From positions 1-55,035 of the forward strand of contig JAGODU010000006.1 of assembly GCA_017998095.1 (NCBI GenBank): a stretch of DNA of 55,035 nt, in the 5' to 3' direction. Position 1 is the stretch's first letter. Each line of letters begins with the position of its first letter. Source of the stretch: Prolixibacteraceae bacterium (GTDB taxonomy: Bacteria; Bacteroidota; Bacteroidia; Bacteroidales; Prolixibacteraceae). Shown one piece after another: positions 1 to 8,191 of this stretch. Position numbers and translations under genes: made by a program. Below the pieces are notes generated by a model. It did not search any database. It was not told the DNA's origin and saw nothing but the letters and a program-made list of their open reading frames with translations.

Positions 1-2
1 TT

Positions 3-50
3 AACAAGGAGTTGAATAAAATTGCAAGATCAATTTGGGGGAATATTTAA
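3..50 (+). CDS. possible 3' end of an upstream CDS
   Basis: From base 3 the plus strand is open for 15 codons and ends at TAA (48-50). The peptide ends NKELNKIARSIWGNI, which looks like ordinary protein sequence. If real, the gene would run convergently toward the DUF3109 gene with an 11-bp gap. The stretch is too short to assign a family, and chance openness is quite possible. Confidence 0.25.
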   Translation, partial: NKELNKIARSIWGNI

Positions 51-61
51 GATGCGGAAAA

Positions 62-637
62 TCACTTTGATGAATTAAGATGTCCGGCAGCAATTTCCAT
101 TTCTTTATACCATTCTTCACCGTACTTTCTGATCAATGGTTCTTTTAAAAATTTATATAAAGGGAGTTTATTTTCTTTTCCACAGATTCGACCTGATCTG
201 CAAATGTCAATTTTTTGATAGTTAACAGCATCGAAAGTGTCATATTCAGTAATCCTAATAGGAAAAAGGTGGCATGATACAGGCTTTCTGAAAGGTATAA
301 TTCCTTCAAGATAAGCCTTTTCAATAGCACATTTAGTTATTCCGGATTCGTCGATAAGTGAATATACACACTCTCTATTGTTTAAAAGTGGAGTGACAAG
401 GTCGCCATCCTTATCTATAATTGAGAAACCTTGTTTTTCAGTTTCTGCTTTTGATTCTTCATTTAAGTATTTTTCATATTCGGGATAATGCAATTCAATC
501 ATAATTGCCTCATCGTCAGTGAGAGGAGCACCTGAGCTGCCTTCAACGCAACATGCACCTTTACATGACATGAGATCACAAAGAAAATACTCTTCAAAAA
601 TGTCAAGGCTAATTATTGCATTACCTATTTGAATCAT
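62..637 (-). CDS. DUF3109 family cysteine-rich protein
   Basis: A 191-residue protein of the DUF3109 family, common in Bacteroidota and of unknown function. An N-terminal cysteine group (Cys20, Cys25, Cys29, Cys30) is followed by single cysteines near 90, 103, 122, 146 and 152. This spacing recalls the YkgJ-type CxxxxCxxxCC metal or Fe-S binding proteins, so a metal-bound cytoplasmic protein is a reasonable inference. There is no signal peptide or membrane segment. It lies 63 bp downstream of the aldehyde dehydrogenase on the same strand and may be co-transcribed with it. The ATG at 637 gives the usual family N-terminus. Confidence 0.85.
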   Translation of the reverse strand: MIQIGNAIISLDIFEEYFLCDLMSCKGACCVEGSSGAPLTDDEAIMIELHYPEYEKYLNEESKAETEKQGFSIIDKDGDLVTPLLNNRECVYSLIDESGITKCAIEKAYLEGIIPFRKPVSCHLFPIRITEYDTFDAVNYQKIDICRSGRICGKENKLPLYKFLKEPLIRKYGEEWYKEMEIAAGHLNSSK

Positions 638-700
638 GATGCAAGGTTAAGGAAAATTTTAATTATAACTATATTGAAAATATACATAAGTGCTTAATTT

Positions 701-2059
701 TTATTTAATCCAGATAGTTTTAATGTTGCAAAATTCCTTGATACCATAATTTGAAAGTTCTCTACCGTATCCTGAATTTTTCATTCCACCGAAGGGAAGT
801 CTGGGATCTGATTTAACAAGTCCATTAATAAATATTGCTCCGGCTTCAATTTCTCTGCCTAAAGCTTCACCCTTCTGAAGGTCTTCAGTCCAAATCGAGC
901 AACCTAAGCCAAAGAGTGAATTGTTTGCAATTTCAGCAATTTCTTCATCATTTTTAGCAGTAATAACAGCAGCAACAGGGCCGAAAGTTTCTTCCTTGAA
1001 TACTGGCATTTTTTCAGTAATGTTGGTCAAGATAGTCGGAGGATAAAAGTAGCTTGTGTTATCCTCGTATTTAGCTCCGATTATTACTTTAGCACCCATT
1101 TTAACTGAATCAGAAATCTGGTTGTGTAAATCATGAGCAAAGCGAATCTGAGCAAGTGGGGCAAGTGTGGTATTTGGATCCATTGGGTCACCTGCTTTCA
1201 AAGCTTCCATTTCATTTTTTATCAAGCTAATGAACTGGTCGGCAATATCTTCTTTAACGATGAATCTTTTTGCAGATATGCAGGTTTGTCCTGAAGTAAG
1301 CATTCTGCTTTTAATTCCTGTTTTTGCTGCTTCCATGAGGTTGGCATCTGAAAGGACGATAAACGGGTCGGAGCCTCCAAGTTCGAGCACCGACTTTTTT
1401 AGATATTTACCTGCAGCTTCAGCAACATATCTTCCTGCCATTTCGCTTCCGGTAAGAGTAACTGCTTTAATGGCAGGGTTTTTAATTACGCTTTCAACTT
1501 TTGAAGATCCTATTATCAGAGAGCTGAAAACATTTTCGGGGAATCCTGCTTCAAGAAATACTTTCTCTATTGCTAAAGCGCACCCCTGAACGTTTGAGGC
1601 GTGTTTAAGCAAACCTGTATTTCCGGCCATAATAGCAGGGGCAGCAAACCGGAATACCTGCCAGAAAGGGTAATTCCAGGGCATTACAGCAAGAACCGGG
1701 CCTATAGGTTGAAAAGTGATAAAGCTTCTTTGACCATCAGTTTCTACAAACTCATCATTCAACATTGATTCAGTATGATCAGCATAGTAATCGCAAACCA
1801 TTGCACACTTTTCTACTTCACTTATAGATTCTCCTATGAGCTTACCCATCTCAAGAGTTATCAATCGGGCAAGTTCATTTTTATTACGGCGAAGAACGGC
1901 AGCAGCCTTTTTCATTAAATCTGCTCTTGATGAAAAAGACCTCTTTTTCCAGCTATGCCATGCTAAAAGGCTTTTTTCAATTGTTTTTTCTACTGCCGAT
2001 TCTGACATTTCATCGTATTCAGCAATAATCGTGTTATTGAAGGGATTAACAGATTCCAT
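701..2059 (-). CDS. NAD(P)-dependent aldehyde dehydrogenase, succinate-semialdehyde dehydrogenase type
   Basis: 452 residues, the short form of the ALDH superfamily resembling E. coli Sad/YneI (about 460 aa). Visible landmarks are the PWNYPFWQ segment near 127, the cofactor-binding Lys in LLKHASN near 152, the general base Glu226 in LELGGSDPF and the catalytic Cys260 in SGQTCISAKR. The C-terminal PFGGMKNSGYGRE segment is also typical. It oxidises an aldehyde, probably succinate semialdehyde, to the acid in the cytoplasm; the exact substrate cannot be read from sequence. It is transcribed toward the DUF3109 gene and is separated from gpmI by a terminator hairpin, so it probably has its own promoter. 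Confidence 0.85.
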   Translation of the reverse strand: MESVNPFNNTIIAEYDEMSESAVEKTIEKSLLAWHSWKKRSFSSRADLMKKAAAVLRRNKNELARLITLEMGKLIGESISEVEKCAMVCDYYADHTESMLNDEFVETDGQRSFITFQPIGPVLAVMPWNYPFWQVFRFAAPAIMAGNTGLLKHASNVQGCALAIEKVFLEAGFPENVFSSLIIGSSKVESVIKNPAIKAVTLTGSEMAGRYVAEAAGKYLKKSVLELGGSDPFIVLSDANLMEAAKTGIKSRMLTSGQTCISAKRFIVKEDIADQFISLIKNEMEALKAGDPMDPNTTLAPLAQIRFAHDLHNQISDSVKMGAKVIIGAKYEDNTSYFYPPTILTNITEKMPVFKEETFGPVAAVITAKNDEEIAEIANNSLFGLGCSIWTEDLQKGEALGREIEAGAIFINGLVKSDPRLPFGGMKNSGYGRELSNYGIKEFCNIKTIWIK

Positions 2060-2087
2060 ATTGTTGTTTTAATGGGAGTTAATTTAC

Positions 2088-2132
2088 AAAAAAAGTCTCA
2101 TTTCTATCTTTATAAAAGAATGGAAATGAGAC
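2088..2132 (-). terminator. intrinsic terminator of gpmI
   Basis: GTCTCATTTC (2095-2104) pairs perfectly with GAAATGAGAC (2123-2132), and TCTTT/AAAGA extends the stem inside. Read on the minus strand the hairpin is followed by a run of seven T (complement of 2088-2094). It lies 21 bp past the gpmI stop codon and just upstream of the aldehyde dehydrogenase start. Confidence 0.8.
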
Positions 2133-2153
2133 CTTAAAATATTTGGTAAAAAA

Positions 2154-3683
2154 TTATTGTACAAGAACCTTGCCCGTCATACTATCAGGAACATTAAGTC
2201 CCATAATTGAAAGGATGGTTGGAGCTATGTCGGCAAGAACACCATCAATGATTTTACCTTCTTTTCTGTCTGTTACCCAAATGCAAGGAACAGGATTAAG
2301 AGAGTGGGCAGTATTTGGAGACCCGTCATCATTAATTGCGTTATCAGCATTGCCATGGTCGGCAATAATTATTACATCATAACCACCTTCTTTGGCAGCA
2401 GTTACAACATCTTTAACACATTCATCGACAGCAACAACAGCTTTATATATAGCTTCATAAACGCCGGTATGACCTACCATATCGCCATTGGCAAAGTTAA
2501 GGCAAACGAAATCAGCTGTTTTATTTTTAAGTTCAGGAACAATAGCATCTCTGACATCATAAGCGCTCATTTCAGGCTTAAGGTCATAGGTGGCAACTTT
2601 AGGTGAAGGGCATAAAATTCTTTTTTCTCCCGGGAATTCTTTCTCGCGACCTCCTGAAAAGAAGAAAGTTACGTGTGCATATTTTTCAGTTTCAGCAATT
2701 CTGATTTGCTTAAGGCCATTGTTAGAAACCACTTCACCGAGAGTGTTGGTTACATTATCTTTATTAAAAATTACATTTATTCCTTTGAAGTCGGCTTTAT
2801 ATTCAGTCATGGTGTACCATTGAAGATTCATGGTTTTCATACCGAAATCAGGCAGATCCTGTTGAGTAAATGCAATAGTAGCCTGACGGAGACGGTCTGT
2901 TCTGAAGTTAAAGCAAATAACTACATCCCCTTCTTCAAATTTAGTAAGGGGATTACCATCATTGTCAGTAACAATAATAGGTCTTAAGAATTCATCAGTA
3001 ATTCCGCCGTCATAAGATTTCTGAACAGCATCGAGCAGGTCAGTAGTTTTATCGCCTTTACCTTCAGCCCAAAGGTCGTAAGCTATTTTCATACGATCCC
3101 AGTTTTTATCTCTGTCCATTCCATAATAACGGCCTACAAGAGAAGCAAACTTGCCATTAGTGCCTTTAAGAGCTTCAATATCAGTTTCCAGGAAACCATA
3201 GCCGGAGCGAGGGTCGGTATCTCTGCCATCGGTAAGCCCATGCACGAATACTTTTTCAAGACCCATGTCAGTTGCAATATTGCAAAGAGCAACCATGTGA
3301 GAGCTTAATGCATGAACGCCACCGGGGCCGATAAGACCAACTAAATGAACCTGTTTATTATTTTCCTTAGCGTAATTATATGCTTTTAGAATTTGTGGTT
3401 GGCTCCAGAGAGACTTATCTTTAATTGCACGGGTTATTCTAACCATATCCTGATAAAGAACTCTGCCCGCACCAAGGTTTAGGTGTCCTACTTCAGAATT
3501 GCCCATTTGTCCTTCAGGAAGGCCAACGTACTCGCCGCAGGCCAGAAGTTTAGAGTGAGGGTATTCATTTATCAATGAATCCATGAAGGGAGTCGGAGCA
3601 GATGCAATAACATCACCCTTGTCGCCATTGCCAATTCCCCAACCGTCGAGGATCATTAACATTACTTTTTTATTTTCTGCCAT
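2154..3683 (-). CDS. gpmI: 2,3-bisphosphoglycerate-independent phosphoglycerate mutase
   Basis: 509 residues, the normal length for the Mn-dependent iPGM of the alkaline phosphatase superfamily. It interconverts 3- and 2-phosphoglycerate in glycolysis and gluconeogenesis in the cytoplasm. The N-terminus reads LMILDGWGIGNGDKGD with metal ligand Asp13. The phosphorylated nucleophile is Ser63 in QMGNSEVGHLNLGAGR. The C-terminal metal site is visible in IIADHGNADNA, and the HSLNPVP segment follows. The transferase insert lies between the two metal-binding parts. The gene has its own promoter (3717-3746) and terminator, so it appears monocistronic. Confidence 0.97.
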   Translation of the reverse strand: MAENKKVMLMILDGWGIGNGDKGDVIASAPTPFMDSLINEYPHSKLLACGEYVGLPEGQMGNSEVGHLNLGAGRVLYQDMVRITRAIKDKSLWSQPQILKAYNYAKENNKQVHLVGLIGPGGVHALSSHMVALCNIATDMGLEKVFVHGLTDGRDTDPRSGYGFLETDIEALKGTNGKFASLVGRYYGMDRDKNWDRMKIAYDLWAEGKGDKTTDLLDAVQKSYDGGITDEFLRPIIVTDNDGNPLTKFEEGDVVICFNFRTDRLRQATIAFTQQDLPDFGMKTMNLQWYTMTEYKADFKGINVIFNKDNVTNTLGEVVSNNGLKQIRIAETEKYAHVTFFFSGGREKEFPGEKRILCPSPKVATYDLKPEMSAYDVRDAIVPELKNKTADFVCLNFANGDMVGHTGVYEAIYKAVVAVDECVKDVVTAAKEGGYDVIIIADHGNADNAINDDGSPNTAHSLNPVPCIWVTDRKEGKIIDGVLADIAPTILSIMGLNVPDSMTGKVLVQ

Positions 3684-4000
3684 ATATGGAAATTTATTTG
3701 TTTCAAATAATTATCGCAAAATTATTAGTTTTAATACAACAACAAAGCCTATCATATTGATTTCAAAAATTTATTAATCAAGTGTTAAAATCAAAAAAAA
3801 ATGTCATACTATTGGATATTAAAAAAAATATTGCAAAAATTTCAATACATTTTTTTATTCAGTTGCGTATATAATTAAAAGTTTTGTATTTTGCCCTCAG
3901 AAAAATGATGATAAAATCTGAATTGAATATGTAATAAATTCAGATAAAAAAGATATCTGAATTACAATTAAGAAGAATAAAAACTATTAAATTTTTAAAG
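3684..4000. other. 317-bp divergent intergenic region
   Basis: Very AT-rich DNA between gpmI (minus) and the acidic protein gene (plus). It contains the gpmI promoter at its left end. On the right side near 3880-3895 there is a TTTTG/TATTTTG-like stretch that could be part of the plus-strand promoter, but it misses the TAnnTTTG form by one base. I see no ORF, tRNA or strong hairpin here. Confidence 0.6.
3717..3746 (-). promoter_or_regulatory. Bacteroidota-type promoter for gpmI
   Basis: Read on the minus strand there is TTTG (3746-3743), an 18-nt spacer, then TAATTTTG (3724-3717). This matches the Bacteroidota primary sigma consensus TTTG / TAnnTTTG. The predicted start of transcription is near 3709, about 26 bp before the gpmI ATG. 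The spacer length equals that of the chemoreceptor promoter at 10469-10498. Confidence 0.65.
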
Positions 4001-4393
4001 ATGAATACCGGTAAACCAAAGGTAATAAAAGATTACGACAAGTTGCCAATTGAACTACAGGAACAGATTAAGCTTGAATATCCTTATGGATTCCATGATA
4101 GTCTAATCAGATTTACAAATAAGGATGGGCTCATAGTTAGTGCTCTTCCATTTGAAACTGAAGACAAGTATTATATGGTCAGGATGACTGTAGGTGAAGC
4201 AATCAAGATTGTAGAAGACGATGACGACTTCGACGATGATGGTATCTTAAAAGAAGGTATCAAGGAAGAGCTTTCCAGCAAATATGCCGAACTTGAGATG
4301 GAAGAAGTTGCAGATGATGACGATGACGACAGCTACGACGATGATCCAGTTGAGGGTGATGATGAAGAAGATGCAGAAGATGATGATTATTAA
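4001..4393 (+). CDS. conserved acidic protein, function unknown
   Basis: 130 residues. Residues 1-75 form a globular-looking domain (PKVIKDYDKLPIELQEQIKLEY, then SALPFETEDKYYMVRM). The last 55 residues are dominated by Asp and Glu runs. I recognise this type of protein from Bacteroidota genomes but know no function for it. There is no signal peptide. The acidic tail could act as a charge-based interaction region for basic proteins or cations; that is inference. The gene is bounded by a divergent promoter region and an intrinsic terminator 6 bp downstream, so it is a single-gene unit. Confidence 0.8.
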   Translation: MNTGKPKVIKDYDKLPIELQEQIKLEYPYGFHDSLIRFTNKDGLIVSALPFETEDKYYMVRMTVGEAIKIVEDDDDFDDDGILKEGIKEELSSKYAELEMEEVADDDDDDSYDDDPVEGDDEEDAEDDDY

Positions 4394-4398
4394 TAAAT

Positions 4399-4428
4399 AA
4401 AACCCGACATTGAAAAAGCCGGGTTTTT
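4399..4428 (+). terminator. intrinsic terminator after the acidic protein gene
   Basis: AAAACCCG (4399-4406) pairs with CGGGTTTT (4420-4427), loop ACATTGAAAAAGC, followed by further T-rich sequence to 4435. It lies immediately after the acidic protein stop codon and just before the thioredoxin gene. Confidence 0.8.
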
Positions 4429-4446
4429 ATTTTTACAAAATAATAT

Positions 4447-4929
4447 ATGATTAAAAGGGGTTTGTTTATTGTTTTTTTTGTTTTAGCAACTTTCTTTTCT
4501 AATGGGCAGACTGTCTCAACTGTTGCAGTACCTGTAGAGTCATTTGTCAAGAGAATTACAAAGGCTGATTTCATAGAAAAGATAATGGATTATGAAAAGA
4601 ATACATCAGTTTGGGTTTATAAAGGGAGTAAACCCTGCATTATTGATTTTTATGCCGACTGGTGTGGTCCTTGCCGGATAGCTTCGCCAATTTTGGAAGA
4701 ACTTGCCGCTGAATACACCGGTAAGATAGATATCTATAAAGTTAACATAGATAAGGAAAGAGAACTGGCACAGGTATTTGGAGTGTCAAGCATACCTGTT
4801 TTTCTATACTGTCCAATGGAAGGGAAACCTTCAATGACTTCGGGTATTGCCAGAGATAAGGATCAGACAAAACAAATGTTCAAAGAAAATATTGAGAACC
4901 TGCTTTTAAAGAATTATAAACAGAATTAA
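4447..4929 (+). CDS. exported thioredoxin-fold protein
   Basis: 160 residues. A hydrophobic N-terminus (residues 5-20, ending near FFSNGQT) looks like a signal peptide, which places the protein in the periplasm. The thioredoxin domain starts near residue 40 and has the redox-active WCGPC at 72-76 and the cis-proline in SSIPVF at Pro117. A WCGPC site with a classical thioredoxin fold suggests a disulfide reductase or exchange role outside the cytoplasm. The insertion CPMEGKPSMTSG near the C-terminus differs from cytoplasmic TrxA. Its stop is 10 bp before the acyltransferase start, so it probably heads the trx-plsC-mntP unit. Confidence 0.9.
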   Translation: MIKRGLFIVFFVLATFFSNGQTVSTVAVPVESFVKRITKADFIEKIMDYEKNTSVWVYKGSKPCIIDFYADWCGPCRIASPILEELAAEYTGKIDIYKVNIDKERELAQVFGVSSIPVFLYCPMEGKPSMTSGIARDKDQTKQMFKENIENLLLKNYKQN

Positions 4930-4939
4930 TTGCAGCATT

Positions 4940-6286
4940 GTGAAGAGAATTGAAAGATGGTCGTTGAGATATTTTATGTTACGCTATTTTTTATTCGTAA
5001 TATACAGGTTAACACACCGAAATATCATAGTGACCGGTCTTGTAAATATTCCTTCCAAAAAGCCTGTTATTCTTGCTCCCAATCATCAGAATGCCTTAAT
5101 GGATGCCCTTGCTATAGTTTTTTCTGCTCCATATGAAATAGTTTATCTTGCCAGGGCTGATATATTCAGAGGTAGAATTGTAATGGCTTTGTTAAATTCC
5201 ATTAAAATTCTTCCTATATACAGAATCCGTGATGGAAAGGGCTCTTTGGAAAAAAATCAGGAGATATTTGATGTGTGTGTTAGAATTTTGAAAGAGAAAA
5301 AGATATTTTGCGTATTTCCGGAGGCTGCCCATACAAATAAAAAAAGCATTCTTCCACATAAAAAAGCAATACCCCGAATAGTATTTCAAACAGGGGAGTT
5401 AACTAATTTTGAACTGGATATACAGATTGTCCCTGTTGGAATTTATTACACACACTATTATAATTTCAGACGTGATCTTATCGTAAATTATGGTGAACCA
5501 ATTTCAGTGAGACCATATTTTGATATTCTTCGTGAAAAAGGAGAGAATGAGGCAACACGTATGCTGAAAGAAACAATATTCGAGGAACAGACTAAACTTT
5601 GTGTACATGTTCCGGACAAGGATAGTTATGATTTATATGATCAATCATTTGAATTATTAAGGGAAAAGGCTTGTGAAAAGCTTAATCTGGAGCACAGACC
5701 AAGAAATTTTGTTAAGGCTGAGCAATATATTATTTCAAAGTTGAAGAAATACTTTGAAAATGATAAAACGATGATGCAAGAATTATTAGATACTGCATCA
5801 TCATATATAGCAGGAAAGAAAGAAATAGGGATTTTGGAATCTTCATTTAAAAAGGTAGTTATAGGAACGAAGGAAATAATATTATTTAGTTTTCTTACTT
5901 TAATCCTATTGCCAGTGATTTTAGTCGGGGCTATTATAAATGGAGCTATTTTCTGGATAACAAGATATTCATATAGAAGCAAAATAAAAGATCCTCAGTT
6001 TTACAGTTCTTATTCCTTTGTAGCAAGTATAATTGTATATCCACTTTGGTATTTATTACTTTTCTTTGTCTTTTGGATATTGCTGAAAAGTTGGTGGTTA
6101 TCAATTTTGTTGATTGCAATTTCTATCCCTTGTGGGATAGTTGCTTTTGAAATGTATCAATATTTGCTTAGGATCCTGAACAGAATCAAATATAAAAGAC
6201 TAAGAAATCAGGGCAACTATGACTTGTTTGAATTACTTAGGAAAAGGAATAAACTCATTTCCCGTTTAGGGACTATAATTGAATAA
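4940..6286 (+). CDS. PlsC-family glycerophospholipid acyltransferase with C-terminal membrane domain
   Basis: 448 residues. The acyltransferase domain occupies roughly residues 30-220, with the catalytic NHQNALMD (NHx4D, His49-Asp55) and a FPEAAH variant of the FPEG substrate motif (126-131). The C-terminal half adds strong hydrophobic segments near 305-345 and 355-405, making the protein almost twice the length of ordinary PlsC. It probably acylates lysophosphatidate or a related lyso-lipid at the inner membrane. The start is GTG at 4940, 10 bp after the thioredoxin stop; an in-frame ATG at 4976 is an alternative. Its end overlaps mntP by 8 bp. Confidence 0.85.
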   Translation: MKRIERWSLRYFMLRYFLFVIYRLTHRNIIVTGLVNIPSKKPVILAPNHQNALMDALAIVFSAPYEIVYLARADIFRGRIVMALLNSIKILPIYRIRDGKGSLEKNQEIFDVCVRILKEKKIFCVFPEAAHTNKKSILPHKKAIPRIVFQTGELTNFELDIQIVPVGIYYTHYYNFRRDLIVNYGEPISVRPYFDILREKGENEATRMLKETIFEEQTKLCVHVPDKDSYDLYDQSFELLREKACEKLNLEHRPRNFVKAEQYIISKLKKYFENDKTMMQELLDTASSYIAGKKEIGILESSFKKVVIGTKEIILFSFLTLILLPVILVGAIINGAIFWITRYSYRSKIKDPQFYSSYSFVASIIVYPLWYLLLFFVFWILLKSWWLSILLIAISIPCGIVAFEMYQYLLRILNRIKYKRLRNQGNYDLFELLRKRNKLISRLGTIIE

Positions 6287-6860
6287 TACCGTGGAAATTT
6301 TTACTATCTTTTTGATAGCTTTTAGTTTATCATTCGACTCATTTGCAGTATCAGTAACAAGTGGCTTATCATTATGCAGAAAACACTTAAAGTTTTCTGA
6401 TGCATTCAAGATTGCAATTACACTTGCAGTATTTCAGGCTTTAATGCCACTGATAGGGTGGCTACTTGGTTCTACAATTAAAGATTTAATACAGGAAGCA
6501 GATCACTGGATAGCATTGGCATTGTTGTCTTTTTTGGGTGTAAGAATGATTATTGAAGGAACCAAACCTGTAGGGCAAAAAAGAATTAAAAATCCTACAC
6601 ACTGGAAAGTGCTAATTACTATGGCAATAGCAACAAGTATTGATGCTCTGGCTGTTGGTATTAGTTTTGCGTTTTTATACAGCTCAATTGTTTTACCTGT
6701 TATTATTATTGGAGTTATTACATTTTTAGTATCTATGTCAGGAATTTATATGGGGAAAAACGCCGGAAAGAAAATTGCTTCAAAGGCAGAGATAATAGGA
6801 GGAGTGATTCTTATAGCAATAGGACTGAAGATTTTTATTGAGCATATATTTAATCTGTAA
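6279..6860 (+). CDS. mntP: manganese efflux pump MntP
   Basis: 193 residues with six hydrophobic segments, the size and topology of MntP (formerly YebN, DUF204). The two internal repeats each carry the conserved acidic membrane motif: LSFDSFAVS (Asp20) and TSIDALAVGISF (Asp122). The protein exports Mn2+ from the cytoplasm. The start codon is taken as TTG at 6279, inside the end of the acyltransferase gene; a GTG at 6291 is the main alternative. The 8-bp overlap implies translational coupling. I see no manganese riboswitch upstream, because the gene lies inside the operon. Confidence 0.9.
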   Translation: MNNTVEIFTIFLIAFSLSFDSFAVSVTSGLSLCRKHLKFSDAFKIAITLAVFQALMPLIGWLLGSTIKDLIQEADHWIALALLSFLGVRMIIEGTKPVGQKRIKNPTHWKVLITMAIATSIDALAVGISFAFLYSSIVLPVIIIGVITFLVSMSGIYMGKNAGKKIASKAEIIGGVILIAIGLKIFIEHIFNL

Positions 6861-6870
6861 TATCAATATT

Positions 6871-8121
6871 TTAATCTTCTGAAAGATCCGGAACACTGAA
6901 AGTAAAAGTACTTCCTATTCCTGTCTCAGACTCTACTTTAATATCACCATTTAATAATTTCAAAATCTCTTTAACCAAATAAAGACCTACACCATCACCA
7001 CTGAAATAAACCGGTGAACCATCAATTACTTTAAAAAACCTTTTAAAAATATTATCTAAATGTTCTTTTGGGATACCTATACCAGTATCCTTAATTGAAA
7101 AAACAAACCTTTTAATATTTTTTGAAACAGTGATATTAATAGTACCTGACTGTGTAAATTTTATTGCATTCTCTAACAGGTTGTTAACAATCTGTTCTAT
7201 TCTGACTTCATCACTCTTTATGAATAAATCAAAGTTTTGAAAATCGAAGTTAATTTTAAGGTTATTCTTCCCAAAAATATCAAGTGAGGAATTAGCTTCT
7301 TTAACAATCCTTGATATCAGAGTAATTGCATTAAACCTGCTGTAAATGATAATCAACTGATTTGATTCAATATTTGTAATGTCTAATATGTTATTAATCA
7401 AATTGGTTAAAATCTTTGCATTTTGCTTTATAATGACTGAATATTGATTTTTTTCATTTTCTGTTACGTCAGGTAAAGATATAAGTTCCGAAAAGCCTGT
7501 AATAGCATTTAAAGGAGTTCTGATTTCATGAGAAATATTTTTTAAAAACAGGCTTTTAAGCTGGTCAGATTCTTTAGCTTTTGAAAATTGATGGAGATAG
7601 CTGTCCTTTGTTGATGTTATGTAATAATAAAGAATGAAAATAATGAATACCAAACCTGTAATAGCAAATAAAACAGATAAATTATTCTTTGAAGTGTCAA
7701 AACTATTTTGGTTGTATAAATAACTAATAAAAAACAGTGTAAAGCAGTTTAAAGTCAAGAATAGTAAAATAAGCAGTGCAGAACTTTTTTTCCAGACAAC
7801 TATAGTAAATGTTGAAAGAAATATAATTAATATGAAAAAATAAACAGATATTCCGTTACACCAAATCCATAAAAGGTTTGCAGAAATTAACGTCGAAATA
7901 GTTAGTATTAATTTAGACGCAAAGCGAAAAATATTCTTTTTAGAGAATAGGTATACAACAATAATTATTAAGGACATAATTAATGATGTAATGTATAATC
8001 TGGAATTATTTTTAGTAAGGATTAAAGATACTGTAGTAATTACAGAGACCATGAAGAAAATGAAACAGGTAACAAGTAACATCTTCTTTTCAAGAATTAT
8101 TTCTCCTTCTGTTTTATGCAT
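6871..8121 (-). CDS. membrane sensor histidine kinase
   Basis: 416 residues. Six hydrophobic segments lie within residues 14-168 with very short loops, so there is no periplasmic sensing domain. A HisKA domain follows with His198 in NISHEIRTPLNAITGF. The HATPase domain shows NNLLENAIKFT, DTGIGIPKEHL and GDGVGLYLVKEI. There is no receiver or DNA-binding domain. It lies 70 bp downstream of a paralogous kinase on the same strand. No response regulator gene is adjacent, so its partner is unknown. It faces mntP with a 10-bp gap. Confidence 0.92.
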   Translation of the reverse strand: MHKTEGEIILEKKMLLVTCFIFFMVSVITTVSLILTKNNSRLYITSLIMSLIIIVVYLFSKKNIFRFASKLILTISTLISANLLWIWCNGISVYFFILIIFLSTFTIVVWKKSSALLILLFLTLNCFTLFFISYLYNQNSFDTSKNNLSVLFAITGLVFIIFILYYYITSTKDSYLHQFSKAKESDQLKSLFLKNISHEIRTPLNAITGFSELISLPDVTENEKNQYSVIIKQNAKILTNLINNILDITNIESNQLIIIYSRFNAITLISRIVKEANSSLDIFGKNNLKINFDFQNFDLFIKSDEVRIEQIVNNLLENAIKFTQSGTINITVSKNIKRFVFSIKDTGIGIPKEHLDNIFKRFFKVIDGSPVYFSGDGVGLYLVKEILKLLNGDIKVESETGIGSTFTFSVPDLSED

Positions 8122-8191
8122 TTCCTACATTTGTTTTTTTATTCAAATTAGGAATAAATAAGATAATTATCAATGAATTGCAGTATAAAAA

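Noticed and set aside
1167..1589. 140-codon plus-strand frame inside the aldehyde dehydrogenase gene
   Set aside because: Antisense shadow of a clear enzyme gene; no protein-like features.
3861..3900. Promoter for the acidic protein gene
   Set aside because: TTG and TATTTTG-like words are present but no exact TAnnTTTG with a sensible spacer; not strong enough to list.
4260..4574. 104-codon minus-strand frame opposite the acidic protein
   Set aside because: His/Leu-rich peptide that is the shadow of GAT/GAC Asp codons on the other strand; it also crosses a terminator.
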